Origin: Sphingopyxis solisilvae
GTDB lineage: Bacteria > Pseudomonadota > Alphaproteobacteria > Sphingomonadales > Sphingomonadaceae
DNA length: 56,220 bases
Assembly (NCBI RefSeq): GCF_015475875.1
Contig: NZ_JADKYM010000018.1
Coordinates: 1 to 56,220 of the forward strand
Reading direction: 5' to 3'
Shown here: positions 8,644 through 18,464 of the stretch, in pieces
Layout: each line of letters opens with the position of its first letter
Numbering within the stretch: position 1 is the first letter of the stretch
Program-made: the position numbers and the translations under genes
Notes under the pieces: model-generated
What the model was told of the DNA's origin: nothing
The model's input: the letters and a program-made list of their open reading frames with translations, nothing else
Databases searched by the model: none

Positions 8644-10206
8644 CTACTCCGCCTCGGTACTCAGCCCCAGCTCGGGAATACCGATCGACCGTCGCCCGCC
8701 GAAATCCGACCGCACGACGATCGCGCCCTGCTTTTCCATATAGTCGACCAGCCGCCGGATGCGCCCCGGCGAGTGGCTGCCATAGGCGCGGCCCAGCACG
8801 TCGTCGTCGGGACAGGGCTCGCCGTCGATCGCCGCGCGTGCAATCTGCAAAAACGGCGCCAGCATATCGTCGGGCAGCCGCTCGGCGACGCGCAAGGCCT
8901 CCGCCCAGCGCGGCTCCGACGGGTCGAACACCCCGCCTTTGGCCAGCGCCAAGCGACGGCGAAAGGCGGCGAGGTCGAGCGGTACCTTTTTCAGCTTCGC
9001 CATCCGGCAACGCACCGAAAAATCCTGGTACAAAAACGCTTCTGGCTGAAACACGCTGTCAGGGTCGGCCAGCATCTCTTCGAGCATCGCGACCACCACC
9101 GCATCGCTCTGCTCGGCCTCTTCGACCGCGGCGACAATGTCGAGCACCACCGGAGCGTCGCGGTCCTCGTGCAGCCCCTCGACCGCCGCAATGCGTTCAA
9201 GCACTTCGCTCGCCGCGATCGGCTCGGGTTCAGGGGCAAAGGTGCGCGGCGCCACCGGCGCTTCCAATTCGGTGAACAGCATCGACCGCATGTCGGCGCC
9301 GCCCGCCTCGGGCAGCGGCATCAGGCTGTGTGTTCCCATCCGCGTCGCGGTCTGTGTCGCGCCGATGCGGATCGACAGCGGGCGGCGCGAGATGGCGGGA
9401 CCGAGCCCCAGGAAATGCCCACGCTCCAGATCGCGGATCGCCTCCGCCTGCCGCCGCTCCATGCCGAGCAGGTCGGCGGCGCGCGCCATGTCGATATCCA
9501 GGAACGTGCGCCCCATCAGGAAATTGCTCGCCTCGGCGGCGACATTTTTCGCGAGCTTGGCCAGTCGCTGCGTCGCGATCGCGCCGGCCAAACCACGTTT
9601 ACGCCCGCGGCACATCAGGTTCGTCATCGCCGACAGGCTGGCGCGGCGGACGGTGTCGGACACGTCGCCCGCAACACTCGGCGCGAACATCTGCGCCTCG
9701 TCTACCACCACCAGCGCCGGAAACCAATGCTCGCGCGGGGCATCGAACAATGCGTTCAGGAACGCCGCGGCGCACGTCATCTGCGCCTCGATATCGAGCG
9801 ACTCCAGGCTGAGCACAATCGACGCGCGATGCTCGCGGATGCGCGCGCCCATCGCCGCAATTTCGCGCTCGTTATAATCGCCGCCGTTGATCACAACATG
9901 GCTGTACGCGTCGGCGAGGGTAACGAAATCGCCCTCGGGATCGATCACGATCTGCTGCACCAGCGCGGCGCTTTCCTCGAGGATGCGGCGCAGCAGGTGC
10001 GACTTGCCCGACCCCGAATTGCCCTGAACAAGCAGCCGCGTCGCCAGCAGTTCCTGCACGTCGATGCGCACGCTCTGCCCCGCGGCGTCGGTCCCGATGT
10101 CGATGCTGGTCTTCACGGACGCCGCCCTATCGGGGCGCTTGGGCAAAGACAACCGAGCCGACTTTCGGACGGTCCGATTTTTCCGCGCCACCTTGCCAAG
10201 CGGCAC
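8644..10206 (-). CDS. HerA-like ATP-binding protein (DUF87/ATPase)
   Basis: 520 residues from 10206; a GTG at 10116 ('VKTSIDIGTD') is an equally plausible start giving 490. Walker A is 'VQGNSGSGKSHLLRRILEES', Walker B 'PALVVVDEAQMFAP', and an arginine-finger-like segment follows in 'RGRKRGLAGAIATQRLAKL'. This resembles the HerA/FtsK DNA-translocase core (DUF87). The C-terminal 200 residues are Glu/Ala-rich, then a winged-helix-like tail ('GRIRRLVDYMEKQGAIVVRS'). No NurA partner is adjacent, so it may be a DNA-processing or plasmid-like ATPase of unknown role. It is divergent from 10227. Confidence 0.8.
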   Translation of the reverse strand: MPLGKVARKNRTVRKSARLSLPKRPDRAASVKTSIDIGTDAAGQSVRIDVQELLATRLLVQGNSGSGKSHLLRRILEESAALVQQIVIDPEGDFVTLADAYSHVVINGGDYNEREIAAMGARIREHRASIVLSLESLDIEAQMTCAAAFLNALFDAPREHWFPALVVVDEAQMFAPSVAGDVSDTVRRASLSAMTNLMCRGRKRGLAGAIATQRLAKLAKNVAAEASNFLMGRTFLDIDMARAADLLGMERRQAEAIRDLERGHFLGLGPAISRRPLSIRIGATQTATRMGTHSLMPLPEAGGADMRSMLFTELEAPVAPRTFAPEPEPIAASEVLERIAAVEGLHEDRDAPVVLDIVAAVEEAEQSDAVVVAMLEEMLADPDSVFQPEAFLYQDFSVRCRMAKLKKVPLDLAAFRRRLALAKGGVFDPSEPRWAEALRVAERLPDDMLAPFLQIARAAIDGEPCPDDDVLGRAYGSHSPGRIRRLVDYMEKQGAIVVRSDFGGRRSIGIPELGLSTEAE

Positions 10207-10226
10207 GAACGGGCCAAAAGGGCGGC

Positions 10227-10496
10227 ATGGATTTCGACGACCAGCTTCGCCGCTATTTCGGCACCGCCGACCTGTCGGCGATCCACCCCGAGGCGCACGC
10301 CGCGGGCACCGAACGCATGCGCGTCGACTTCGGCCTGGAGACCAACCCCGGCCGCCGCTTCGCTTTGTGGGCGCTGATGTACATGCTCGGCGTCGCGCCA
10401 GACCTCGACGTCGCGTTCAAGGATGAGGGCGAGCGCAATGTGGCGCGCGATTTTATGGATATGGTGGATAAAGCGGGCGAAAGTTACGGCGGCTAA
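10227..10496 (+). CDS. Conserved small hypothetical protein
   Basis: 89 residues, mostly helical and soluble, with a purine-rich AAAAGGG before the ATG. A tract near residues 40-60 ('NPGRRFALWALMYMLGVAPD') is hydrophobic but short. I do not recognise the family. Codon use matches the chromosome and the frame fills the gap, so it is probably real. Confidence 0.6.
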   Translation: MDFDDQLRRYFGTADLSAIHPEAHAAGTERMRVDFGLETNPGRRFALWALMYMLGVAPDLDVAFKDEGERNVARDFMDMVDKAGESYGG

Positions 10497-10573
10497 CGAC
10501 CGAAGGCGGCCGTTCCTACGCTGATTGACATTTCTCTATCGCGGACATCGATCAACCTTCCTAATATCGAGCG

Positions 10574-10999
10574 ATGGTTCAGTCCGCCGTCGCATATTTC
10601 GCCAATGGCAAAATCATTGTTGCCCCCGTCGTTCGCACAACAACTGGCCTCGGGCTGGAAGTCGATCCCAGCGTCTATGCACCAATTCCCGCTGAGATAG
10701 CTCTTGGCATGAAAGAGGCCTTGGTGAAGTCCGCGGTGGTTGTAGAACACCCGCCACAAAGCGAGTGGAAGAACTTCTTCAAACCGTTTCAAGACGCCGC
10801 TGGAGTTCGCAGCCACGCCGCTTTCATGAAAGCGGCGCAAAGGGTGAGCATTCGTGTCGTGGACAACCAAATTAAGATCACACCACAGCGTAACCTAGGC
10901 TCGAAGGAAGGATTCGAACCTATCGCCGATGCCGCTTTGTTCTTTCCTATCGGTGACGAGCATGGTGCTGCGCTGGCTGTGTTGCAGCTTCTAAGCTGA
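10574..10999 (+). CDS. Orphan hypothetical protein, lower GC than neighbours
   Basis: 141 residues, no signal peptide or membrane segment, and no family I can name. Base composition is visibly more A/T-rich than the flanking genes and the codon use is mixed, which suggests acquisition by transfer. There is no Shine-Dalgarno. Instead TAATAT (10562-10567) lies six bases before the ATG, so a leaderless transcript is possible, although no good -35 accompanies it. Small orphan genes of this kind are sometimes immunity proteins, but nothing here proves that. Confidence 0.5.
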   Translation: MVQSAVAYFANGKIIVAPVVRTTTGLGLEVDPSVYAPIPAEIALGMKEALVKSAVVVEHPPQSEWKNFFKPFQDAAGVRSHAAFMKAAQRVSIRVVDNQIKITPQRNLGSKEGFEPIADAALFFPIGDEHGAALAVLQLLS

Positions 11000-11369
11000 A
11001 CGACTGCTTTTCGATAGCAAGCGAACGAAAGCTGCCATTCCGCCATCCACCCCAAAACCGACATCAAAAAAAAACGCTTTCCTACAAAATTGCCCCCGCA
11101 TACGCTGCCACCGTCATAGATGACCGATCCACCGCCGAAGCACACCCCGTCCCCTGCGGGGTCGATGTATCGACAAGTTTGACAACTTCGGATGAAAGCT
11201 GCGCCCGCGCGAACGAAAATATCAACATCCCGTTAACCATAACACAACCCCGTCATCGTAATTTCACAAAGCCATCCGCTTTTCCCTTGCAGGGCGGCGG
11301 CGACATCGCCACCTTGTGTTCCTAGGGGCCGCCTCTCTCCCCCGGCGGGCCTCGCAAGGAGAAAAGTCC
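11000..11369. other. Intergenic region upstream of clpA
   Basis: 370 bases, A/T-richer than average. Contents: an A9 run (about 11067-11075), a short GC hairpin (accccgtcccctgcggggt, near 11144-11162), an imperfect repeat AAGTTtgacAACTT, and one GTTAAC. I find no convincing heat-shock promoter. The Shine-Dalgarno of clpA (AAGGAGAAAA) is at its right end. No clpS gene is present here. Confidence 0.5.
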
Positions 11370-13718
<2,349 letters not shown>

Positions 13719-13723
13719 CTACC

Positions 13724-13752
13724 TTGAAATTCTTGAGCGGCGATGTTATAAC
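13724..13752 (+). promoter_or_regulatory. Promoter of the AbrB-Doc toxin-antitoxin operon
   Basis: TTGAAA (13724-13729), a 17-base spacer and TATAAC (13747-13752). The -10 forms part of the 8-bp palindrome GTTATAAC (13745-13752), a plausible antitoxin-binding half. The ATG begins six bases after the -10 and no Shine-Dalgarno is present, suggesting a leaderless message. Confidence 0.6.
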
Positions 13753-13758
13753 GAACGT

Positions 13759-13986
13759 ATGAACACGCCGCTCAAGATCACCAAAGTCGGCAACAGCGCA
13801 GCCGTCATCCTGCCGAAGGAATTGCTGGCGCGGCTTCGCGTCTCGCTCGGCGACACGCTGTTCGCGACCGAATCGCCCGACGGCATCCGCCTGACCGCGT
13901 CCAATCCTGATTTTGCCGCAAAGATGGCGGCCGCTGAAGATATCATGCGCGAAGATCGCGATATTTTGCGCGTGCTCGCCAAATGA
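13759..13986 (+). CDS. AbrB/MazE-type antitoxin
   Basis: 75 residues with a swapped-hairpin AbrB/SpoVT N-terminal domain: 'LKITKVGNSAAVILPKELLA' is the classic DNA-binding signature. The C-terminal 35 residues ('FAAKMAAAEDIMREDRDILR') should bind and neutralise the partner toxin. Its stop overlaps the ATG of the Fic/Doc toxin (ATGA), so the two are translationally coupled. It probably autoregulates the operon at the palindrome overlapping its promoter. Confidence 0.88.
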   Translation: MNTPLKITKVGNSAAVILPKELLARLRVSLGDTLFATESPDGIRLTASNPDFAAKMAAAEDIMREDRDILRVLAK

Positions 13987-14384
13987 CGCAGGCGGATCGC
14001 ATCGAGCCGATCTGGCTCGATGCCGATGTGGCATTGGCCATTCATGATCGCCAGCTGGCCGAACATGGCGGGATTGCGGGTGTACGCGATTCGGGGATGC
14101 TGGAATCGGCCCTGGCCCGTCCGGTCAATCAATGGGCCTATGGCGAGGACGATCATGCAAAGCTGGCTGCCGCTTATGCATTTGGCGTTGCGCGGAATCA
14201 TCCGTTCGGTGACGGAAACAAGCGGACGGCGTGGGTGCTAGCTCGTCTTTTCCTGCGCCTGAACGGTCTAGAGCTTCGGTTTGATCCGCAAGATGCGATT
14301 ACGACCGTCTTGGCGCTCGCTGCAGGCGAGCTTGCCGAGGACGAGCTGGCTGACTGGTTTCGGAATCACCTGTCGGCGACTTAA
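13983..14384 (+). CDS. Death-on-curing (Fic/Doc) family toxin
   Basis: 133 residues. The Fic/Doc core motif is H73-PFGDGNKR-TAW, with the catalytic His, the anion-hole DGN, and Lys where Fic AMPylases have Gly. This Lys form is typical of Doc, which phosphorylates EF-Tu rather than AMPylating. The N-terminus ('IEPIWLDADVALAIHDRQLA' then 'EHGGIAGVRD') also matches Doc proteins. The key residues are intact, so it appears functional. The target is inferred from the family. It is co-expressed with the AbrB-type antitoxin. Confidence 0.9.
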   Translation: MTQADRIEPIWLDADVALAIHDRQLAEHGGIAGVRDSGMLESALARPVNQWAYGEDDHAKLAAAYAFGVARNHPFGDGNKRTAWVLARLFLRLNGLELRFDPQDAITTVLALAAGELAEDELADWFRNHLSAT

Positions 14385-14432
14385 TCTCGCGACACTATCG
14401 CATTTTCAGCCTCCAGTCGCTATATCCCTCCC

Positions 14433-15272
14433 ATGTACGACTATGTCTCCGTAACCACCGCCGACGCCGGCGCGCCCACCCCGGTGCGCGACGGCACGAT
14501 CAAGCTGCACGACGCGGCGGGCTTTGCCGGGATGCGCAAGGCGGGGCGGCTGTCGGCCGAAATCCTCGACGCGCTGGTTCCGTTTGTTCAGCCCGGTGTG
14601 ACCACGGCGGCGATCGACGACCTCGTCCGCATGATGATGCTCGACGGCGGCGGCATCCCTGCGACATTGGGTTATCGCGGTTTCACCCACAGCTGCTGCA
14701 CCAGCATCAACCATGTTGTGTGTCACGGCATCCCCGACGACAAGCCGCTGCGCGAGGGCGATATCGTCAATATCGACGTCACCAGCATCGTCGACGGCTG
14801 GCATGGCGACACCAGCCGCATGTATCTGGTGGGCGAAGTGCCGATCAAGGCGCGGCGGCTGGTCGAGGTCACCTATGAATGCCTGATGCTCGGGATCGAG
14901 CAGGCGAAACCCGGCAACCGCATGGGAGACGTCGCGCACGCGATCCAGACCCACGCCGAGCGCCACCGCTATTCGGTCGTCCGCGATTTCTGCGGCCACG
15001 GGCTGGGGCAGATGTTCCACGATGCGCCCGAAGTCGTCCACGCCGGGCGCCCCGGCACCGGCCCCGAGCTCAAGCCCGGCATGTTCTTCACCATCGAGCC
15101 GATGATCAACACCGGCAAATATGCGGTAAAGATGCTTGCCGACGGCTGGACCGCGGTGACCCGCGACCGCAGCCTCTCGGCGCAGTTCGAACATAGCATC
15201 GGCATCACTGAGACCGGCTGCGAGATTTTTACCGCCAGCCCGACTGGCCTGAACGCGCCGCCTTGGGCCTGA
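14433..15272 (+). CDS. map: Type I methionine aminopeptidase
   Basis: 279 residues. It removes the initiator Met from nascent proteins in the cytosol. The pita-bread metal ligands are all readable: Asp in 'GDIVNIDVTSIVDGWHGDTS' (two), His in 'FCGHGLGQMFHD', Glu in 'FFTIEPMINTG' and Glu in 'AQFEHSIGIT'. Substrate-pocket Cys lies in 'FTHSCCTSINHVVCHGIPDD'. An N-terminal extension of about 20 residues precedes the core. TATATC (14421-14426) lies six bases before the ATG, without a clear Shine-Dalgarno. Confidence 0.96.
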   Translation: MYDYVSVTTADAGAPTPVRDGTIKLHDAAGFAGMRKAGRLSAEILDALVPFVQPGVTTAAIDDLVRMMMLDGGGIPATLGYRGFTHSCCTSINHVVCHGIPDDKPLREGDIVNIDVTSIVDGWHGDTSRMYLVGEVPIKARRLVEVTYECLMLGIEQAKPGNRMGDVAHAIQTHAERHRYSVVRDFCGHGLGQMFHDAPEVVHAGRPGTGPELKPGMFFTIEPMINTGKYAVKMLADGWTAVTRDRSLSAQFEHSIGITETGCEIFTASPTGLNAPPWA

Positions 15273-15288
15273 TCGCCACCCGCTTTGA

Positions 15289-15377
15289 TTTCGTCATCCC
15301 GGACTTGATCCGGGATCCATGACTTTCAATGCCGCGCCGGCCTTCGTGGACCCCGGATCAAGTCCGGGGTGACGAAA
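15289..15377. repeat. Inverted-repeat element (tcatcccggacttgatccggg type)
   Basis: About 30-base arms in inverted orientation (15289-15320 and 15347-15377) flank a short core, giving a long hairpin between map and the PQQ dehydrogenase. This palindromic type is common between sphingomonad genes. It could end transcription in both directions. Confidence 0.75.
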
Positions 15378-15440
15378 GCCTAGCCCCCTCCGCCCACCCC
15401 CCAACTTTCCCCCTTGCACCCACGCCCCTTCGCGCGCAGA

Positions 15441-15458
15441 CTTGACGTTAACGTCAAG
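15441..15458. promoter_or_regulatory. Perfect 18-bp palindromic operator candidate
   Basis: CTTGACGTT followed directly by AACGTCAAG, with no mismatch, 26 bases upstream of the PQQ dehydrogenase ATG. It contains a TTGACG -35-like hexamer. The shape resembles sites of MerR-type regulators such as LiuR, but the regulator is not in the window. Confidence 0.6.
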
Positions 15459-15484
15459 ATAGGCGTCGAACGGGAGAGCATGGG

Positions 15485-17671
15485 ATGGCGAAACGGGTCT
15501 TTTCGGCCGCGCTGCTGGGCTGCGCGGCTTTGGCACTGGCGGCGTGCAACGCGTCGAAGAACGACAGCATCTCGGGAACCGGATCGCTCGACGAAGCGGA
15601 GAAAGCCAGCGAGACCCTGCTCAAAACCGGCGGCACCGGCGACGACTGGGGCGCCATCGGTTTCAGCTACGACGAGCAACGCTTCAGCCCGCTCACCGAC
15701 ATCAGCGACAAGAATGTTAGCGAACTGGGCATCGCCTGGACCGCCGATCTGGAGGATGCCCGCGGGCAGGAGGCCACCCCCGTCGTCGTCGATGGCGTTA
15801 TGTATGTCAGCCACGCCTGGTCAAAGGTCAGCGCCTGGGACGCCGCGACCGGCAAGCCGCTGTGGAAATTCGACCCCAAAGTCCCCGGCGAGAGCGCGGT
15901 CAACGCCTGCTGCGACGTCGTCAATCGCGGCGTCGCGCTATGGGGCGACAAGGTTTTCGTCGGGACGATCGACGGCCGCCTGATCGCGCTCGACCGCAAG
16001 ACAGGCGCGGAGCTGTGGTCGACGCAGACCGTCGATGCTTCGAAACCCTATACGATCACCGGCGCGCCGCGCGTCGTGAAGGACATGGTGCTGATCGGCA
16101 ATGGCGGCGCCGAATTCGGGGTGCGCGGCTATGTCACCGCTTACGACGCCGACACCGGCAAGGAACGCTGGCGTTTCTACACCGCTCCCAACCCGACCAA
16201 GGCGAAGGACGGCGCCGCGTCGGACGACATCTTTGCGAGCAAGGGCAACGCCACCTGGTCCGACACGGGCGAGTGGCAGACCTCGGGCGGCGGTGGCACC
16301 GTGTGGGACGCGATCGTTTACGACAAGGATCTCGACCAGATTTACCTCGGCGTCGGCAACGGCAATCCGTGGAACCACGGGACGCGATCGAACGGCGAGG
16401 GCGACAACTGGTTCCTGTCTTCCATCGTTGCGGTCGATGCGACGACGGGGGCGTATAAATGGCATTATCAGGAAACCCCCGCCGAGACGTGGGATTATAC
16501 CGCGACCCAGCCGATCATCCTTGCCGAGCAGGCGGTGAACGGCAAACCCACCAAAGTGCTGTACCACGCACCGAAGAACGGCTTTTTCTTCACGATCGAC
16601 CGGGCGAGCGGCAAGCTGATCGATGCAAAACCGTTCGTCGATGGCATCAACTGGGCAACGGGCTACGACCTTAAGACCGGCCGCCCGATCGAAAATCCCG
16701 AGGCGCGCTTCTACAAGACCGGCAAGCCCTTCATCGCCATCCCCGGCGCGCTTGGCGCGCACAACTGGCACCCGATGAGCTATAATCCAGCAACCGGCCT
16801 CGTTTACATCCCGGCGCAGCAGATCCCGCAAGCCTATATCGCCGACATGAACGAACTCGACCGGCGCAAGGTCGTCGGCTTCAACGTCGGCACCTCGCTC
16901 ACCGGCACGATGATGCCCGACGACAAGGCAGCGTATCGCGCCGCAGTTGCGGCAACGACCGGCCGCCTCGTCGCCTTCGATCCGCGCAGCGGCAAGGTCG
17001 CGTGGAGCGTCGACCATCCCGCGGCGTGGAACGGCGGCACGATGACCACCGCGGGCAACCTCGTGTTTCAGGGCACCAGCCTTGGCCGTTTCCGCGCCTA
17101 TGCCGCCGATACCGGCAAGCAACTCCTCGACCTCGACATGCAATCGGGGATCGTCAGCGCGCCGTCGACCTTCCGCGTGAACGGCGTACAGTATGTCGCC
17201 TTCCAGACGAGCAAGGGCGGCGCTTTCCCGCTCGTCGCGGGAGTTGCCGGGGGAGCGACCCGCAAGATACCCAATATCCCGCGCCTCGTCGTGCTGAAGC
17301 TCGGCGGTACCGCAAAGCTGCCGGCTCCGACCGCCACTACGACGCTGGCGTGGAACCCGCCGCCGCAGTTCGGCACGCCCGCACAGGTCGCCGCGGGCAA
17401 GGCCAGTTTCGGGCGCTATTGCATCGTCTGTCACGGCGACAGCGCGATCGGCAATGGCTTTACCCCCGACCTGCGCGTATCGGGCACGCTGGCCAACGCC
17501 GATGCGTGGAAGAGCGTGGTGATCGACGGCGCGCTCAAGGACCGCGGCATGGTCAGCTTTGCGAAAGTGCTGACCCCGCAGGACGCCGAAGCGGTCCGCG
17601 CCTATGTCATCGACCGGTCGATCTGGACCAAGGCGAATCTGGCCGACAGCAGCGCGCCGATGGGGCGGTGA
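15485..17671 (+). CDS. PQQ-dependent quinohaemoprotein alcohol dehydrogenase (lipoprotein)
   Basis: 728 residues. A lipobox (LALAAC) follows the signal helix, so it is probably anchored at the membrane facing the periplasm. An eight-bladed PQQ propeller spans about 40-600: vicinal Cys142-Cys143 (disulfide over PQQ) and the catalytic Asp337 in 'ETWDYTATQPI'. The residue two positions later is Thr339 rather than Asp, favouring Ca2+ over lanthanide as cofactor metal. A C-terminal cytochrome c domain carries C646-x-x-C649-H650. It oxidises primary alcohols or related substrates and passes electrons through haem c. GGGAG (15472-15476) is the likely ribosome site. Confidence 0.93.
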   Translation: MAKRVFSAALLGCAALALAACNASKNDSISGTGSLDEAEKASETLLKTGGTGDDWGAIGFSYDEQRFSPLTDISDKNVSELGIAWTADLEDARGQEATPVVVDGVMYVSHAWSKVSAWDAATGKPLWKFDPKVPGESAVNACCDVVNRGVALWGDKVFVGTIDGRLIALDRKTGAELWSTQTVDASKPYTITGAPRVVKDMVLIGNGGAEFGVRGYVTAYDADTGKERWRFYTAPNPTKAKDGAASDDIFASKGNATWSDTGEWQTSGGGGTVWDAIVYDKDLDQIYLGVGNGNPWNHGTRSNGEGDNWFLSSIVAVDATTGAYKWHYQETPAETWDYTATQPIILAEQAVNGKPTKVLYHAPKNGFFFTIDRASGKLIDAKPFVDGINWATGYDLKTGRPIENPEARFYKTGKPFIAIPGALGAHNWHPMSYNPATGLVYIPAQQIPQAYIADMNELDRRKVVGFNVGTSLTGTMMPDDKAAYRAAVAATTGRLVAFDPRSGKVAWSVDHPAAWNGGTMTTAGNLVFQGTSLGRFRAYAADTGKQLLDLDMQSGIVSAPSTFRVNGVQYVAFQTSKGGAFPLVAGVAGGATRKIPNIPRLVVLKLGGTAKLPAPTATTTLAWNPPPQFGTPAQVAAGKASFGRYCIVCHGDSAIGNGFTPDLRVSGTLANADAWKSVVIDGALKDRGMVSFAKVLTPQDAEAVRAYVIDRSIWTKANLADSSAPMGR

Positions 17672-17680
17672 ACTGAACAT

Positions 17681-17814
17681 CCTCCTTGTCGCGCAGCGAT
17701 GGGGAGGGGGACCGTTCGCGAAGCGAATGGTGGAGGGGCTTTGCGACGGGAGCGCTATCGCCCCTCCGTCAGCGCTTCGCGCTGCCACCTCCCCATCGCT
17801 GCGCGACAGGGAGA
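17681..17814. repeat. Dispersed ~133-bp palindromic element, copy 2
   Basis: Complete copy. The outer arms ('cctcc-tgtcgcgcagcgat' and its complement 'atcgctgcgcgacagggag') enclose two inner hairpin blocks: the 'ggaccg...tggtggaggggc' type on the left and 'gcccctccgtcag...gctgccacc' on the right. Same orientation as 25939 and 56131. Lies between the PQQ dehydrogenase and glnB. Confidence 0.9.
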
Positions 17815-17927
17815 AATGAACACGCGTCTGCCGCTTTTTTAGGCACCGCGCCGCGCTCATTGCTCACCGCTTAAGCAAAGACGCAATTTCCTGTCACAAA
17901 TCTTACCGAAAGCTTGCGATTCGCCAA

Positions 17928-17944
17928 TTGGCACGGCTTTTGAT
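17928..17944 (+). promoter_or_regulatory. Sigma-54 (RpoN)-like promoter for glnB-glnA
   Basis: TTGGCACG-gctt-TTGAT matches the RpoN -24/-12 consensus (YTGGCACG, N4, TTGCW) except for A in place of C in the -12 element. The GG-to-G spacing of 10 bases is correct. It lies about 110 bases upstream of the glnB GTG, which fits nitrogen control by NtrC. Activator sites were not resolved. Confidence 0.65.
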
Positions 17945-18003
17945 TGGTGCAAGATGGCGGGACACCGCACCGACTCGACGGCAGACCGGACAGGCAGCCC
18001 TGA

Positions 18004-18393
<390 letters not shown>

Positions 18394-18464
18394 TCTCTCC
18401 ACATTTTTCGAAAACCCGACAACCCCGGCACGCCGGACCATTTCGCAAGAAGGAAGCATAGACC

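Noticed and set aside
10900..10990. tRNA-like stretch (ggattcgaacct, resembling a minus-strand T-arm) at the end of the orphan gene
   Set aside because: The remaining arms, anticodon stem and acceptor pairing cannot be built; the similarity is limited to the short T-arm word.
10574..10999. Contact-dependent inhibition immunity protein
   Set aside because: Size is compatible but there is no cdiA/cdiB or toxin fragment nearby, and no diagnostic motif.
11225..11245. CtrA-type site before clpA (GTTAAC)
   Set aside because: Only one half-site is present; the second TTAA at the required 7-base spacing is missing.
11255..11369. Heat-shock (RpoH) promoter for clpA
   Set aside because: CTTG words occur, but no matching -10 at a valid spacing.
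17681..17814. CRISPR-like repeats
   Set aside because: The palindromic elements are dispersed singly between genes and not spaced as an array; there are no cas genes.
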